NCBI RefSeq assembly: GCF_051106095.1 | Contig: NC_135792.1 | Coordinates: 14,441,501-14,505,500 of the forward strand | DNA length: 64,000 nt | Direction: 5' to 3' | Source: Pogona vitticeps | Taxonomy: Eukaryota > Chordata > Lepidosauria > Squamata > Agamidae | Shown here: positions 11,164-20,607 of the stretch, piece after piece | How the letters are laid out: every line of letters begins with the position of its first letter | Position numbering within the stretch: the first letter of the stretch is position 1 | Program-made: the position numbers and the translations under genes | The notes under the pieces: generated by a model | Database searches by the model: none | The model's input: the letters and a program-made list of their open reading frames with translations, nothing else | What the model was told of the DNA's origin: nothing

Positions 11164-11976
11164 CAGTCAACCCTCGACTTACAAACGGCTCGAGTTACAA
11201 ACATTTCGACTTACAAACCACTCTGATAGAAAAATATTGACTCGACTTGCACACTTAGATTCGAGTTACAAACCAAAAAAAACATGTTTGAGGTGGGGAA
11301 AGCATGAAGTTTGAACTTTCAGTTAACCGTTGGCCAGTGAAGAGGATGCTTATCTGCTTCCTCGCTCTTCCCAGTGTTTTGAGAGTGGATTTGGAGACAG
11401 TCTTCAGACTGCCTGGTACTGCCTGGTACTGCTGGTATTGCCTGCTACAGTGCAGTACGAACTGTATTTTTATTTTTTGGCGCTTTTTTAATTTTTGATT
11501 TTTGGATTTTTAAAAGGTGTTCCCTCCCTCCTTTGCTGCCCCCCCTTTCCCCAAAAGGTGCTTGTATTGGCTTGTCTTGATTTAAAAGGTGCTTTTCAAG
11601 GTGATCTGTTGTCTGAAAGGTGCTTGGTTTTTTCCAGAAGGTACTTGTCTTGGCTGAAAATGTGCTTTTCAGGGTGTTCTGTTGAAAAGGTGTCTGTTCC
11701 CTCCTTCTCTCCCTCATTTCTTTCCTTTTTTTTAGCCTAAGTCATCTTAGGTTAAAAGGAAAGAAAGAAATTCTGCCCCTAGTGGTAGGAACGGATTAAC
11801 CGGCTTTGCCTTAGTTCCTATGGGAAATGCCCCTCAACCTAAGAACCAAAAACAGCCGGAACAGATTAATTGGTTTTCAGTGCATTCCTATGGGAAATGC
11901 TGATTCGACTTACAAACTTTTCGACTTACAAACTGCCTTCCAATACGGATTAAGTTTGTAAGTCGAGACCCCACTG
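11164..11976. mobile_element. TIR DNA transposon, 813 bp, TA duplications
   Basis: It begins TA-CAGTCAACCCTCGACTTAC and ends in the near-inverse (GTAAGTCGAGACCCCACTG)-TA. The interior is AT/GT-rich with no transposase, so it is a non-autonomous element. Ends and TA duplication point to Tigger/pogo-like mobilisation (inferred). Confidence 0.8.
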
Positions 11977-12511
11977 TATCCTTACTGCAGTCCAAAATAA
12001 CATTTAAATCATTTAAAATAGGCTGGTTTTAAAAATTTCAGCTGTAAAGGGAAGTAATTTCAGGAGGCTTTGGATTTGTAACTAATAAATTATTTTTAAA
12101 AACATCCCCTCATATGCCAGACAAGAGATCCTTTAGCTTTAGTCATCTATCCTGTATAGATATGCCAATTGATGCCACACAGAATTCTGAGATTTATATT
12201 CCTATACACCTTTATCTCACTCTGTGAGGCTTACTTCTGAGTAGCCTTGCAGAGGATTACATTATATGAATCATAAAACTAGTACTCTTACTGCTGAATT
12301 AGATCAAAGCATGAGCTATTCTGGGATCCTGTTTCTCATGGTGGCCAGCTATATTTTATTTATTTATTACATTTGGGTATCTGGCTGTAGCTGGGAGTTC
12401 GATTCCCCACTATGCCTCCCCCACAAGAGCTGGACTCGATTATCTATAGGGTCTGCAGTTCTTAGATGAGGATGTATATATTGTCCAAAAGCTCTCTGGG
12501 CTTGAAAAATA
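11977..12511. other. Intergenic; SINE-tail-like piece at about 12360-12480
   Basis: Mostly AT-rich. The piece with 'gttcgattccccac' (B-box-like) followed by 'gagctggactcgat' looks like a degraded tRNA-derived SINE. Nothing else recognised. Confidence 0.4.
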
Positions 12512-12942
12512 CAGTCGTGCCCCACTGGACGATTACCCCGCTCTACGACGAATCCGCTTTACGTTGATGTTTGCAGTCGCTTTTGAGATCGCAAAATGAT
12601 GTTTTAAATGGGGATCTTTCGCTGTGCGATGATCGTTTCCCTGTTTCGGGAACTGATTTTCGCTTTATGACGATCAGCAAACAGCTGATCATCGGGTTTC
12701 AAAATGGCCACCGGCTGAAGAAAATGGACCCCCCCTGTTTTCTAGGACGGATTCCTCGCTTTACAGGCACCAAAAATGGCCGCCGTATGGAGGATCTTCG
12801 CTGGACTAGCAGGTATTCAGCTCATCAGAACACATTGAACGGTTTTCAATGCGTTTCAATGGGTTTTTTTATTTCATTTGACGTTTTCGCTCTACAGCGA
12901 TTTCACTGGAACGAATTAACGTCGTCAAGTGAGGCACCACTG
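12512..12942. mobile_element. TIR DNA transposon (CAGTCGTGCC family), 431 bp
   Basis: Starts TA-CAGTCGTGCCCCACTGGACG and ends AAGTGAGGCACCACTG-TA. It shares ends and inner blocks (such as 'gttttcaatgcgtttcaatgg') with the copies at 27760, 28499, 29649 and 37748. No coding capacity. Confidence 0.85.
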
Positions 12943-14480
12943 TAAAGCCATGCATGAAAAACTTAGCATAAAAAAACCTTCCAGAAACAAATACAATACA
13001 ATAAAACCAAAACAACCCTCTATTCTGAAAATCATGGAACAATAAATTTTTATTGTTGAAATTTATTTAACAATAAAAAAAAGAAAAATCCTAGGTAAAA
13101 AAATATGTTCTTCTGGTGCCCAATAGTACACAACGCAGGGTGCTAGATGAGCATCTCTGGAGGGTATGCCACAGTCAAAGTGCCACCAAATGAAGGGGCC
13201 TTCTCATCCTGCATCATCTGGTGGGAGCATTCAGAGGAGGGCTTCTCAGAGACTTGAGCACAACCTAGGTTAGAAGCCTCTTGAGAGTTTTACCGTCAGA
13301 ATCCAAGACAGCAACTTGGGCTTGCCAGTCCCCCAGCAACTGGAATTCAGAAACTTTCTTCTGAACAGAGGATATGCCATACATCCATTGTGAGTGAGAG
13401 CCACTCAATAGGTTTTCCACTATGAATTTCTCCCCTCTCTTTTAAAGACATGTAATCCAATGATCATCACTACACCTTATGACTGTGGACTGAACAAATT
13501 GATTGGTCTCTCTCTCTCTCATCTCCTGTTCACCAGTGTCACATTGCAATCACAAGTTCCAGTATTAGAAGGGGGAGAAAAGCTTCTCTGTGCATGTTTC
13601 CTGCATCTCACATTTCATAAGCCCTCCCTGCCAGCTGCATTTTTTTCTAGGCCAAATAAGCTAAGTGGTGTAACCTTTTCTAATAGGAAAGATGTTCCAC
13701 CTACCCTTTCTCTCCCATGTATTTCATTCTGGCATTTTTAAGGAGGCTTTTAGAATTACATTTCACAGGACAAATAAACACAGCTAAGGCCGGCATCCAA
13801 TTGATCACCTTTTATTTGACCACTCAAAAAATCAAAAATAGTCTGCAGGATGTCTCCCTTTTTATTGCATAATCTGACAATAAAACTCAAAGCAATTACT
13901 GTCCAATTCACTGTGCAGCTATTTTTGAACTTTCCAAACTGACAAGCAAAAGCCTAGCAACTGGTGGGCTATTTCTTCTCTTTCATCTTCAGAACAGAGT
14001 CCAGCATGCAGGAGGGAGAGGATTCTTAGAAAGGCGACTCTGGAAAAGGTCTTTTGTGAAGCCACTGAAGGAATACTGAAAATAAAAGGTTTTTATCCCA
14101 GTACCTTTTGCCATTGTTTTTGAGATCTAATGACTGCCCATGGTTCAGCTATCACTTTTCAAAGGGGAATTAGAGGAGCAAGAATGCATCATACGAATCT
14201 GCTTTGAAACTGCATGCTTAGATCCCTCATTGTATCTTCCTAAGTCTTCACCAGTAAATGAGAGGTGCGATCATGGCCACCATCAACAATTACTGATCGG
14301 TATTTCCTTCTCCTTCCTTGTTTCCAAATGAAACATCTCCAGCCCTACCTGTGTTGCATTGGTACTAAAATTGGTGGTCAACATGAGGAAATGTAATGTC
14401 TACGTTTTAAAGGTCAGAACATTTAAATGTTAGAATATTTTAATGCAAATGAATTGGCATTAGTGTCCTGTAGCCCCAGC
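12943..14480. other. Intergenic DNA without a recognised gene
   Basis: AT-rich at the left. About 13110-13440 resembles a LINE 3' region ('gagcatctctggagggtatgcc') but has no diagnostic motif. No exon or RNA gene was recognised. Confidence 0.4.
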
Positions 14481-15472
14481 ATCCCCTGGCCAAAGAAACT
14501 GTTGGGAGCGATAATTCCCTCAGCAGTGGAAGCTGTGCCTGGAGCATTGACTGGCTGTGGTCATGGACTGGACAAGGGCTAACAGGTTAAAACTGAATAC
14601 AGATAAGGCAGAGGTTAGGATCAAGCCAGGGGCAGCCTGCCTGTCACACTACCCCTGAAGGATCAGGGTGTGTAACCTTGGTGTGCTGTTGGACCGAGCT
14701 GTCTCAAGAGAGAACCAGATCCCAGCTGTGGCCAAGTCTGCCTTTTGCCAGCTGAGGTGGATCACACACCATCCCGACAAGAATCCCCTTACAGCATTAG
14801 GCCATGCGCTTGTAATCAAAAATAGACTATTGCAACACTCTCTATGTGGGGCTGCCCTTAAAGGCAGGTTGGAAGATGCAGCAGGCGCAGAACGCTGCTG
14901 CTAGGTTGGTCTCGGGAGCATCTCTTTACAAGAGGGGTATCCTGGCTTGTCTGCACTGACCGCCTGTTTGCTTCTAGGCCAAGTTCAAGGTGCTTATGCT
15001 AATTTTTTAAAGCCTGTAGCAGTTTAAGACCTTGCAACCTGGCTGAGCACCTTTCCATCAAAACATCTACCCATCCCATCTGCACTTTGCATATTGGGAG
15101 GGCTGGAAACCACTAATTCAAATCCAGGCTTTTTCTGTGGTGGCAGCTTCACTTTGGAACTCCCTTCCACCAGAGGTATGACTGGCCCTATCCCTCCCGG
15201 GCTTTAGGAGGCATCCTGGTTGTTTTCCCCAAGCCTTTCAATAGTTTGCCCCTAAATAAGTAATTTTATGTATCATTTCTGCCACCAGCCTGCCATTAAT
15301 TTTCACTGTTGTTTTACTATTGTTTTTTTAAATGACTCTGTGTTCTTTTAGCTGCCAGAGTAGTAGCCTAGCTACTATCTGGGCAGGATATAAATGTAAA
15401 TAAATGAATGAATGAATGAATGAATGAATGAATGAATGAATGAATGAATGAATGAATAAATAAATAAGGTTA
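14480..15472 (+). mobile_element. L2-like LINE 3' end with (AATG)n tail
   Basis: The + strand carries degraded L2 reverse-transcriptase C-terminal sequence ('NLGVLLDRAV', 'AVAKSAFCQLR') and then the L2 3' end ('gggcaggatataaatg') running into about 13 AATG units and AAAT units (15399-15467). 5'-truncated and frame-broken. Confidence 0.8.
15399..15467. repeat. (AATG)n/(AAAT)n microsatellite
   Basis: Uninterrupted tetranucleotide run that forms the tail of the adjacent L2 element. Confidence 0.95.
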
Positions 15473-16900
15473 ATATATTACCTGTTCATTTAAGTGAAAA
15501 TGAGAGAAGTTACCAGGAAAAAATTACCCATGAGGTCAGCTGTGCCCACACTGTAGCACAGAAAAGCAGAGGGGTGCTGGGGGAAAGATTTCTTCGACAA
15601 CACCCCAAGAGGGAGTGTTGTGCAGTACGTGGATTTCCCCACTGTTGTATCCTAGAATATATATTTTAGGATATCCATCCACAAGTTTATCGAGCACAGC
15701 ATTATGAAGATGGCACCTATCTCTCAAAAATTTCAAGTGTAAATAAACCACATTTTAAAAGATACAAAACCTGATTGTTCTTTGATCATTTTGGACAACA
15801 ACTCCCAAGTCTTACCACAGGCCAAGCTGGGTTGGAAGTCTGAAGTCCAAAACATGTGGAAGGCCAGAGATGCCCTCCTTCTGGTCTATAATACAGCAAA
15901 AACATGAAAGCAGGCACCAATGTTAAACTAATTTAATTACAAACAAGAGATCTATAATCTATAAACTCTTCTTTACATAGAATAAATTCTCAAGATTTGG
16001 TTATAATAGTCATAAAGCTCATTGGCAGGCACCAGGAACCAAGCATTAGAGAAACAACTTTCACAATAATTGTGAAACATATTTTCCAACTCATTACTCT
16101 ACATAGAACACAACACAATATCATTTACAGGCTTGCATGCACCGTCTCAGTAGGGAACCTTTTGTCAGCAAAGGTTTCATGGAATTTATTACATTGTAAA
16201 AAGTTATTTTTATTAGTAGTTGTATAATACATGTTATCAAAAATCTAGGGCTATTAGAATAGAATAAAATGGCTAGGAGATAAATTGGGCTTATATTTGG
16301 CCTATTTTCCTGAAGAAAAGGATCCAGAAGGGGAAATGGAGAAACTAAACATAGTGAACACATGCCACTGGAATGAGATTTTGACCTTTTCCCCCTTTTA
16401 AAACATTAGTGCAACTTGCTTCCAACTCAACACGAAAAAAGAGGCCTGCAAGGATAAGTAACTGCATATTTTCCTTGGCATCTTCTAAGATAAAAAAATC
16501 CTAAAATCTAGGAATTTTAGGAGCAGGAGAGAGGATTTACATTGGTGGCTTGACTCCACAGAAATGCAGACTCCACAGACGAAGCCCCAGAATAAAAAAG
16601 TGAGAAAAACTTGGAAGTCAATTACCAACAAATGTATTATTTTCTTAAGACACAGTTTGGACTAACCTATCCATAACAAAAATTGCAAATTAAAAAACTC
16701 AAGCTTTTCTAAATCAGTCTTGGCCCAAACCCGGCGCCCTCCAGGTGTCTTGAACTATAACGTTCACCAGCCCCAGCAAGCACAGCCAAAGGACAAAAAA
16801 CGATGCACTCCATATGGTGGGCACCAGGCTGGTGTATCTGTATTCTGCCCCAGACTGCCTGCTTTAGAAGAGGCTCTGTGGGAAGAGGGTCTCCTTGCAG
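15473..16900. other. Intergenic/probable EXOSC6 3' flank
   Basis: AT-rich. Short dispersed-repeat pieces of the 'ttggacaacaactccca' type lie at about 15790-15880 and 16725-16800. On the - strand AATAAA signals occur at 16185-16190 and 16209-16214 and could end a long EXOSC6 3' UTR. Confidence 0.4.
16185..16190 (-). terminator. Possible EXOSC6 poly(A) signal
   Basis: AATAAA on the - strand about 1 kb after the EXOSC6 stop; a second one lies at 16209-16214. Weak: chosen only as the nearest hexamers I saw. Confidence 0.25.
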
Positions 16901-17227
16901 CCAAGCAGCCAGTCCGCCCACCCTCCCCGGAGTGGAGTCAGCGGCAGGGGTCCAGGTTTTCTCGCGCCAGCGGTTCCAGTTGTGCTGTGGATGAAAGGCG
17001 ACTCTGATACCAGGCGCTCCCGTGCCTGGCAGGAGGGAAAGCGCTCCAGAGAGTCACTTCCAAGCAGAAGAGTCCCAGTCGCCCCATGTGAGGAACGGAG
17101 GTTGGGCTGCAGAGGCCGCAGAAACGAGGCCCGAGGCTGGGGGGGGGGGGGAAGCCTCGCGGGTAGGAGCCGGGGGTCCCTCGCTTCCCCAGCGCTGAAG
17201 ACGTTCCCCTTGCTTCGAAGTTCCAGT

Positions 17228-18124
17228 TCAAGCGGTGGCGGCCGGAGGGCCGTCCGTCTCCACCTCCGAGGGTTCTTGGGCGGCGGCGGCGGCGGCCGGG
17301 GTCCTGCTGCGCTTCACGGCGCGGAGGAGGCTCTGGCGCAGCAAGGGGTAGAGGCGCTGGCAGCCGTCGAGGCCCAGGCGGAGGGCTTGCGCCCAGCTGT
17401 CCGCGGGGCCGCCTTCGCCGCTGCCCAGCAGCCCCGCCACCTGGTTGAGGGAGGGCAGGAGAGCCACGGTGAGGCGGGCGGCCGCGCCGCGCTCCTCGGC
17501 CTCGCTCGGCTGCAGCCGCCACTCGTTCCCCGGCGGCCCCGGGGGCCGGCAGAGCGCGCAGGCCGCCACGAGGTCGTAGAGCTCGACGCCCGCGTCGGCT
17601 AAGGCCAGCCCCGCGGCGCACAGGGCGGCCGCCAGGGCCGAGCCGCCGTCTTGCAGGAGCAGCGCGCTCACCTCCAGCTGCGCCCGCGGGTACCGGGCCA
17701 GGCGCACCGCCGGCTCCAGCGCCTCCTGCAGCGCCAGCGCCAGCTCGGGCTCCCGCTCGCTGGGCCGGATGCGAGCGCCGCGGCCCGAGAACGGCGCCCG
17801 GCGGAACTCGCACACCAGCCGGCCGCGCGGGTCGCCCGAGCTGCTGCTGCTGCTGCTGCTCCCCGCGCCGCCTCCGCCGCCCGCTTCGCGCGGCCCGGCC
17901 ACGGCGCACAGGACTTTGGTGCCGCCGTCCAGCTCCACGTAGGCCGAGCCTTTGGCTTGGCTCAGCAGCCCCACGCGGGCGAAGAGAGGCTGCAGGGCCG
18001 ACGGGTCGCGGCTACCGGACGCCGCCGCCGCCGCCGCCTCCTCCTCCTTGGCTCCGGCAGGTACGAACAGCAGCGGAGTCTGAGACTCTTCCGGGCCCGG
18101 GACTCGCCTGTGATCCAGCGGCAT
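17228..18124 (-). CDS. EXOSC6: EXOSC6 (MTR3), RNA exosome core subunit
   Basis: A single uninterrupted frame encodes 298 residues. EXOSC6 is one of six RNase PH-fold proteins forming the ring of the nuclear and cytoplasmic exosome, which threads RNA to the 3'-5' nucleases; the vertebrate ring is catalytically inert (known). Near-identical stretches to the human protein as I recall it include GLLSQAKGSAYVE, ALALQEALEPAVR, YPRAQLEVSALLL and LNQVAGLLGSGEGG. The start chosen is MPLDHRR, matching human MPGDHRR; an in-frame ATG 34 codons upstream gives a non-conserved leader and was rejected. It is longer than human (272 aa) because of an acidic/poly-Ala run near residue 30 and an eight-serine run near residues 95-103. 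It lies in a strongly GC-rich island, same strand as AARS1, as in human. Confidence 0.95.
   Translation of the reverse strand: MPLDHRRVPGPEESQTPLLFVPAGAKEEEAAAAAASGSRDPSALQPLFARVGLLSQAKGSAYVELDGGTKVLCAVAGPREAGGGGGAGSSSSSSSSGDPRGRLVCEFRRAPFSGRGARIRPSEREPELALALQEALEPAVRLARYPRAQLEVSALLLQDGGSALAAALCAAGLALADAGVELYDLVAACALCRPPGPPGNEWRLQPSEAEERGAAARLTVALLPSLNQVAGLLGSGEGGPADSWAQALRLGLDGCQRLYPLLRQSLLRAVKRSRTPAAAAAAQEPSEVETDGPPAATA
17840..17861. repeat. (CTG)n/(AGC)n tract inside the EXOSC6 coding exon
   Basis: Seven AGC codons plus TCG encode eight serines in a row. The human protein has a Gly/Ala-rich linker at this place, so this is a tolerated variable loop. Confidence 0.9.
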
Positions 18125-18583
18125 GGCATCCCCTCTCGGCGCGCCGTTCCGGAAAAGGAAGACAGCCGCCCGCCGCCCCAGGCAGGGCTCCCTCTGCCGG
18201 CCCCGCTTGGTGTGGAGCGGAGCCACTGCGCAGTAGCAAGCGTCCCCTTAGCGGCGGCGAGTCCGTCACGCGAGAGTGAAGGTGCGATTTGTAGGACAAG
18301 AGGGGCCGAAGCCTCTTTGCAAGGGAGGATAATCTGTACAGCTGGAGGATGCCCAACAAGCAGTTGGTTTGCCCAGCTGCTGCTGGAAGGCTTCCCGAAA
18401 CGTGAGAGGGAAGCACAGATTTTACTTTTTCCGTGGTAGAACCCTTGCAGGGATAAGAGTCATATGTGGCTTATTGGCCACCAGCTACCTTCAATACATC
18501 CTGCAAACTGGACTGCCAGATTTTGCTAATAACCAAGGAATACCTGCCTAACATCAGAGACAAGTCTATTGGGTGGTGTAGTG

Positions 18584-19082
18584 CAGTGGTTCTTAACCTT
18601 TTTGAAAGAAACGCCCCCCTTGAGCCATTGAGGAAGTTATCATCGCCCCCCTCACCGCGGTGATGATATCTTATTTGTTTGTTTGTTTGTTTATTTATTT
18701 ATTTAAGACACTTAAATCCAATGACCCCTGAAAACAAAATTAAATTCCAAGAAAATGAAATGCCCCCCAAAAAGTAACATTTAATGATTTAGTTGCAAGT
18801 GAATTTTTAGACACAAAAAGAAATATAAAAAGGGCATAAAAACAAATGCAGGAACTAAAAATTTCAAGACAAAAAGTCTGAAACTAAATTAAGATTGGAG
18901 GAAAATGCACACTGTAAAAAGGCTGCAGCCATCTTCACAGGTTTGGCTTGCTCCAGCGCCCCCCTACCGCCCCCTTCTGCTCCAGCGCCCCCACGATAAT
19001 GACCCCCCTTTTCGTTCTACCGCCCCCCTGAAAAATGAAATCGCCCCCTGGGGGGCATTATCGCCCACGTTAAGAACCACTG
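18584..19082. mobile_element. hAT DNA transposon (non-autonomous), 499 bp
   Basis: TIRs CAGTGGTTCTTAAC / GTTAAGAACCACTG are perfect over at least 14 bases. Exact 8-base target duplications GTGTAGTG lie at 18576-18583 and 19083-19090. The interior has CGCCCCCC blocks next to each end and no transposase. The duplicated target is the head of a tRNA-type SINE ('gtgtagtggatagag'), so the SINE was there first. Confidence 0.95.
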
Positions 19083-19140
19083 GTGTAGTGGATAGAGTGA
19101 TTGATTAGAGCTCAGGAGTCCTAAGTTCAATTGCCCATTT
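19083..19140 (+). mobile_element. MIR-like/tRNA-derived SINE head split by the hAT element
   Basis: Sequence 'gtgtagtggatagagtgat' then 'ctaagttcaattgccc' resembles A- and B-box regions of a tRNA-derived SINE. Only the head remains. Confidence 0.5.
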
Positions 19141-19459
19141 TTTACATTTTCTAAAAGGTGCAATGGGATTTGCTCTGCAAATTTTTTTTTTAAAAAAAGA
19201 TTTTTGGGAGAGTTTTTTTTGTCCCCCACCCCACCACACCATTGCATCCCAAGGATACTGAGGAGCTCCTGGCAAGCTGCACATTGCCCCCAATGCAAAG
19301 AGTGAAATTCAGCAGCAAACCGGGAAGCTCCACATAAAAGTGCAACATACGATTTCCTGGCTAATATCTTGTTTGTGTAAGCTCTGTAGAGTAGAGCTGA
19401 GGTCTTCAGACAAGGCAATTTTTTAGAAGTTATCATAGTTTTCCATGTAACACTTCCCC

Positions 19460-19661
19460 CTAAAATAGAGGAAAAATTGAGTGTTGTTTTATACACGGAA
19501 GGAAGCCGACGCGCACTTGCCCCCTCTGGTGGCCTCGAGTCAGCAGCAGGAGGCAGAGGTGAAGGAGCATTCACACATGCCCTGGCGCCTCTTGCTGCTG
19601 TGTCCCCTGCCCGCCCGATCACCACCTCCAGTGATGGGGTCGTGTACACGGAAAAATACGG
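19460..19661. mobile_element. TIR element fragment ending GTACACGGAAAAATACGG-TA
   Basis: The right end ('cgtgtacacggaaaaatacgg' then TA) resembles the CCGTATTTTTC family ends at 19721, 35354 and 54136. A related inner motif 'ttttatacacggaag' occurs at the left. The left TIR was not found. Confidence 0.45.
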
Positions 19662-19720
19662 TAAACATTTCCCTTTCTTTTCCCACAGTCTTCACTGGTT
19701 CTTGAGAATAAAAGGAATTA

Positions 19721-19886
19721 CCATATTTTTCACACCATAAGACACACTTTTTTCCCACAAAACAGGGGGATGGAACGTCTGTGTGTCTTATGGAGCGAAG
19801 AAAACAGATTATATTTTCCTGTTTTCTTCTCCTAAAAATTTGGTGCGTCTTATGGAAAGGTCCGTCTTATGGAGCGAAAAATACGG
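19721..19886. mobile_element. CCGTATTTTTC-family MITE, 166 bp
   Basis: TA-CCATATTTTTCACACCATAAG at the left and the near-inverse CTTATGGAGCGAAAAATACGG-TA at the right. Same length and internal order as the copy at 54136-54301, with an inner 'cctgttttcttctcctaaaaa' block. Non-coding; TA duplication suggests Tc1/mariner-pogo mobilisation (inferred). Confidence 0.85.
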
Positions 19887-20004
19887 TAATTGCTCAGGGC
19901 CTTGGGACGAAAAGGGGAAATGTTTCTTTTCTTTTTTTTTAATCTCACCAGCCTTCTGCTGCAGAATTTAAACCAAATTTTATCCACTGCCTAATTGGAA
20001 CAGC

Positions 20005-20369
20005 CCCTTCATGGACTGCTGCCTTGCCGTGGCTAAGGGGCTTGAGTAACTCAAAGAAGCTATGGGCTATGCCGTGCAGGGCCACCCAAGATGGACAGGT
20101 CATAGTGGAGAGTTCCAACTAAATGCAATCCACCTGGAGCAGGCTTTGGCAAGCCACTCCAGTATCTATGCCAAGAAAACCTCATGACCAGAAAAAAAGG
20201 CTAAAAGATATGACGCTGGAATATGGGACCCTCAGGTCGGAAAGCGTCCAACATTCTACTGAGGAAGAGCGAAGGACAAGTACAAGTAGCTCCAGAGCTT
20301 AATGAAGTGGTTGGGCCAAAGCCGAAAGGACACTCAGCTGTGGATGTGCCTGGAAGTGAAAGGAAAGGT
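20005..20369 (+). mobile_element. BovB-derived element A, 5' part (outer element of a nest)
   Basis: It begins CCCTTCATGGACTGCTGCC directly after the 12-base duplication AATTGGAACAGC (19993-20004). It is a clear second copy of the BovB 5' end that starts again at about 20608. It stops matching at about 20369. Its own 3' tail appears to be 23521-23681, which ends at the matching 12-base duplication (23682-23693). Confidence 0.8.
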
Positions 20370-20411
20370 TTGTGTGATCAGGCCCTAAACTGTGCTGGGA
20401 AGATATTTTTA

Positions 20412-20541
20412 GGCAGTGGTTCACAACCTTGGGTCCCCAGATGTTCTTGGATGAAAACTCCAAGACGTCTTCACCAATAGTTCTGCTGGCCAAGAATTCT
20501 GGGTAGTCCAAGAACATCTGAGGACTTAAAGTTAAGAAGTA
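20412..20541. mobile_element. hAT-like short repeat with inverted ends
   Basis: The left part 'cagtggttcacaaccttggg' and right part 'cttaaagttaagaagtactg' are near-inverse, and 'tccccagatgttcttgga' / 'tccaagaacatctgaggac' pair inside. The target duplication is not clear. It sits between the two BovB 5' ends. Confidence 0.5.
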
Positions 20542-20607
20542 CTGTTACGAAGGAAATTATTGTTTCAAAATGTATGTTTGTAATCGGCTTTAACTATTCC
20601 CTCCTCT

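Larger units (their letters stand above)
17090..18300. promoter_or_regulatory. GC-rich CpG island covering EXOSC6 and its promoter
   Basis: Very high G+C and frequent CpG through the coding exon and about 170 bases upstream of the start codon. Upstream lie the palindrome ACTGCGCAGT (18225-18234, NRF1-like half-sites) and a CGTCACG box near 18267. No TATA box. The exact start site cannot be read. Confidence 0.7.

Noticed and set aside
16895-17602. 235-codon open frame on the + strand opposite EXOSC6
   Set aside because: It is an antisense shadow of the GC-rich EXOSC6 exon; the - strand frame has clear homology to the exosome subunit.
16938-17909. 323-codon open frame on the - strand in another EXOSC6 frame
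   Set aside because: Overlaps EXOSC6 in a different frame with Arg/Gly/Ala-biased composition and no recognisable domain.
18124-18226. 34-codon upstream extension of EXOSC6
   Set aside because: The extension is not similar to the human N-terminus, whereas the internal Met aligns with the human start.
17651-18439. 262-codon open frame on the + strand
   Set aside because: Also antisense to EXOSC6 and its promoter; composition is Arg/Ala/Leu-rich as expected of GC-rich reverse frames.
19017-19649. 210-codon - strand frame
   Set aside because: Spans a hAT end, a SINE head and a MITE fragment; no homology.
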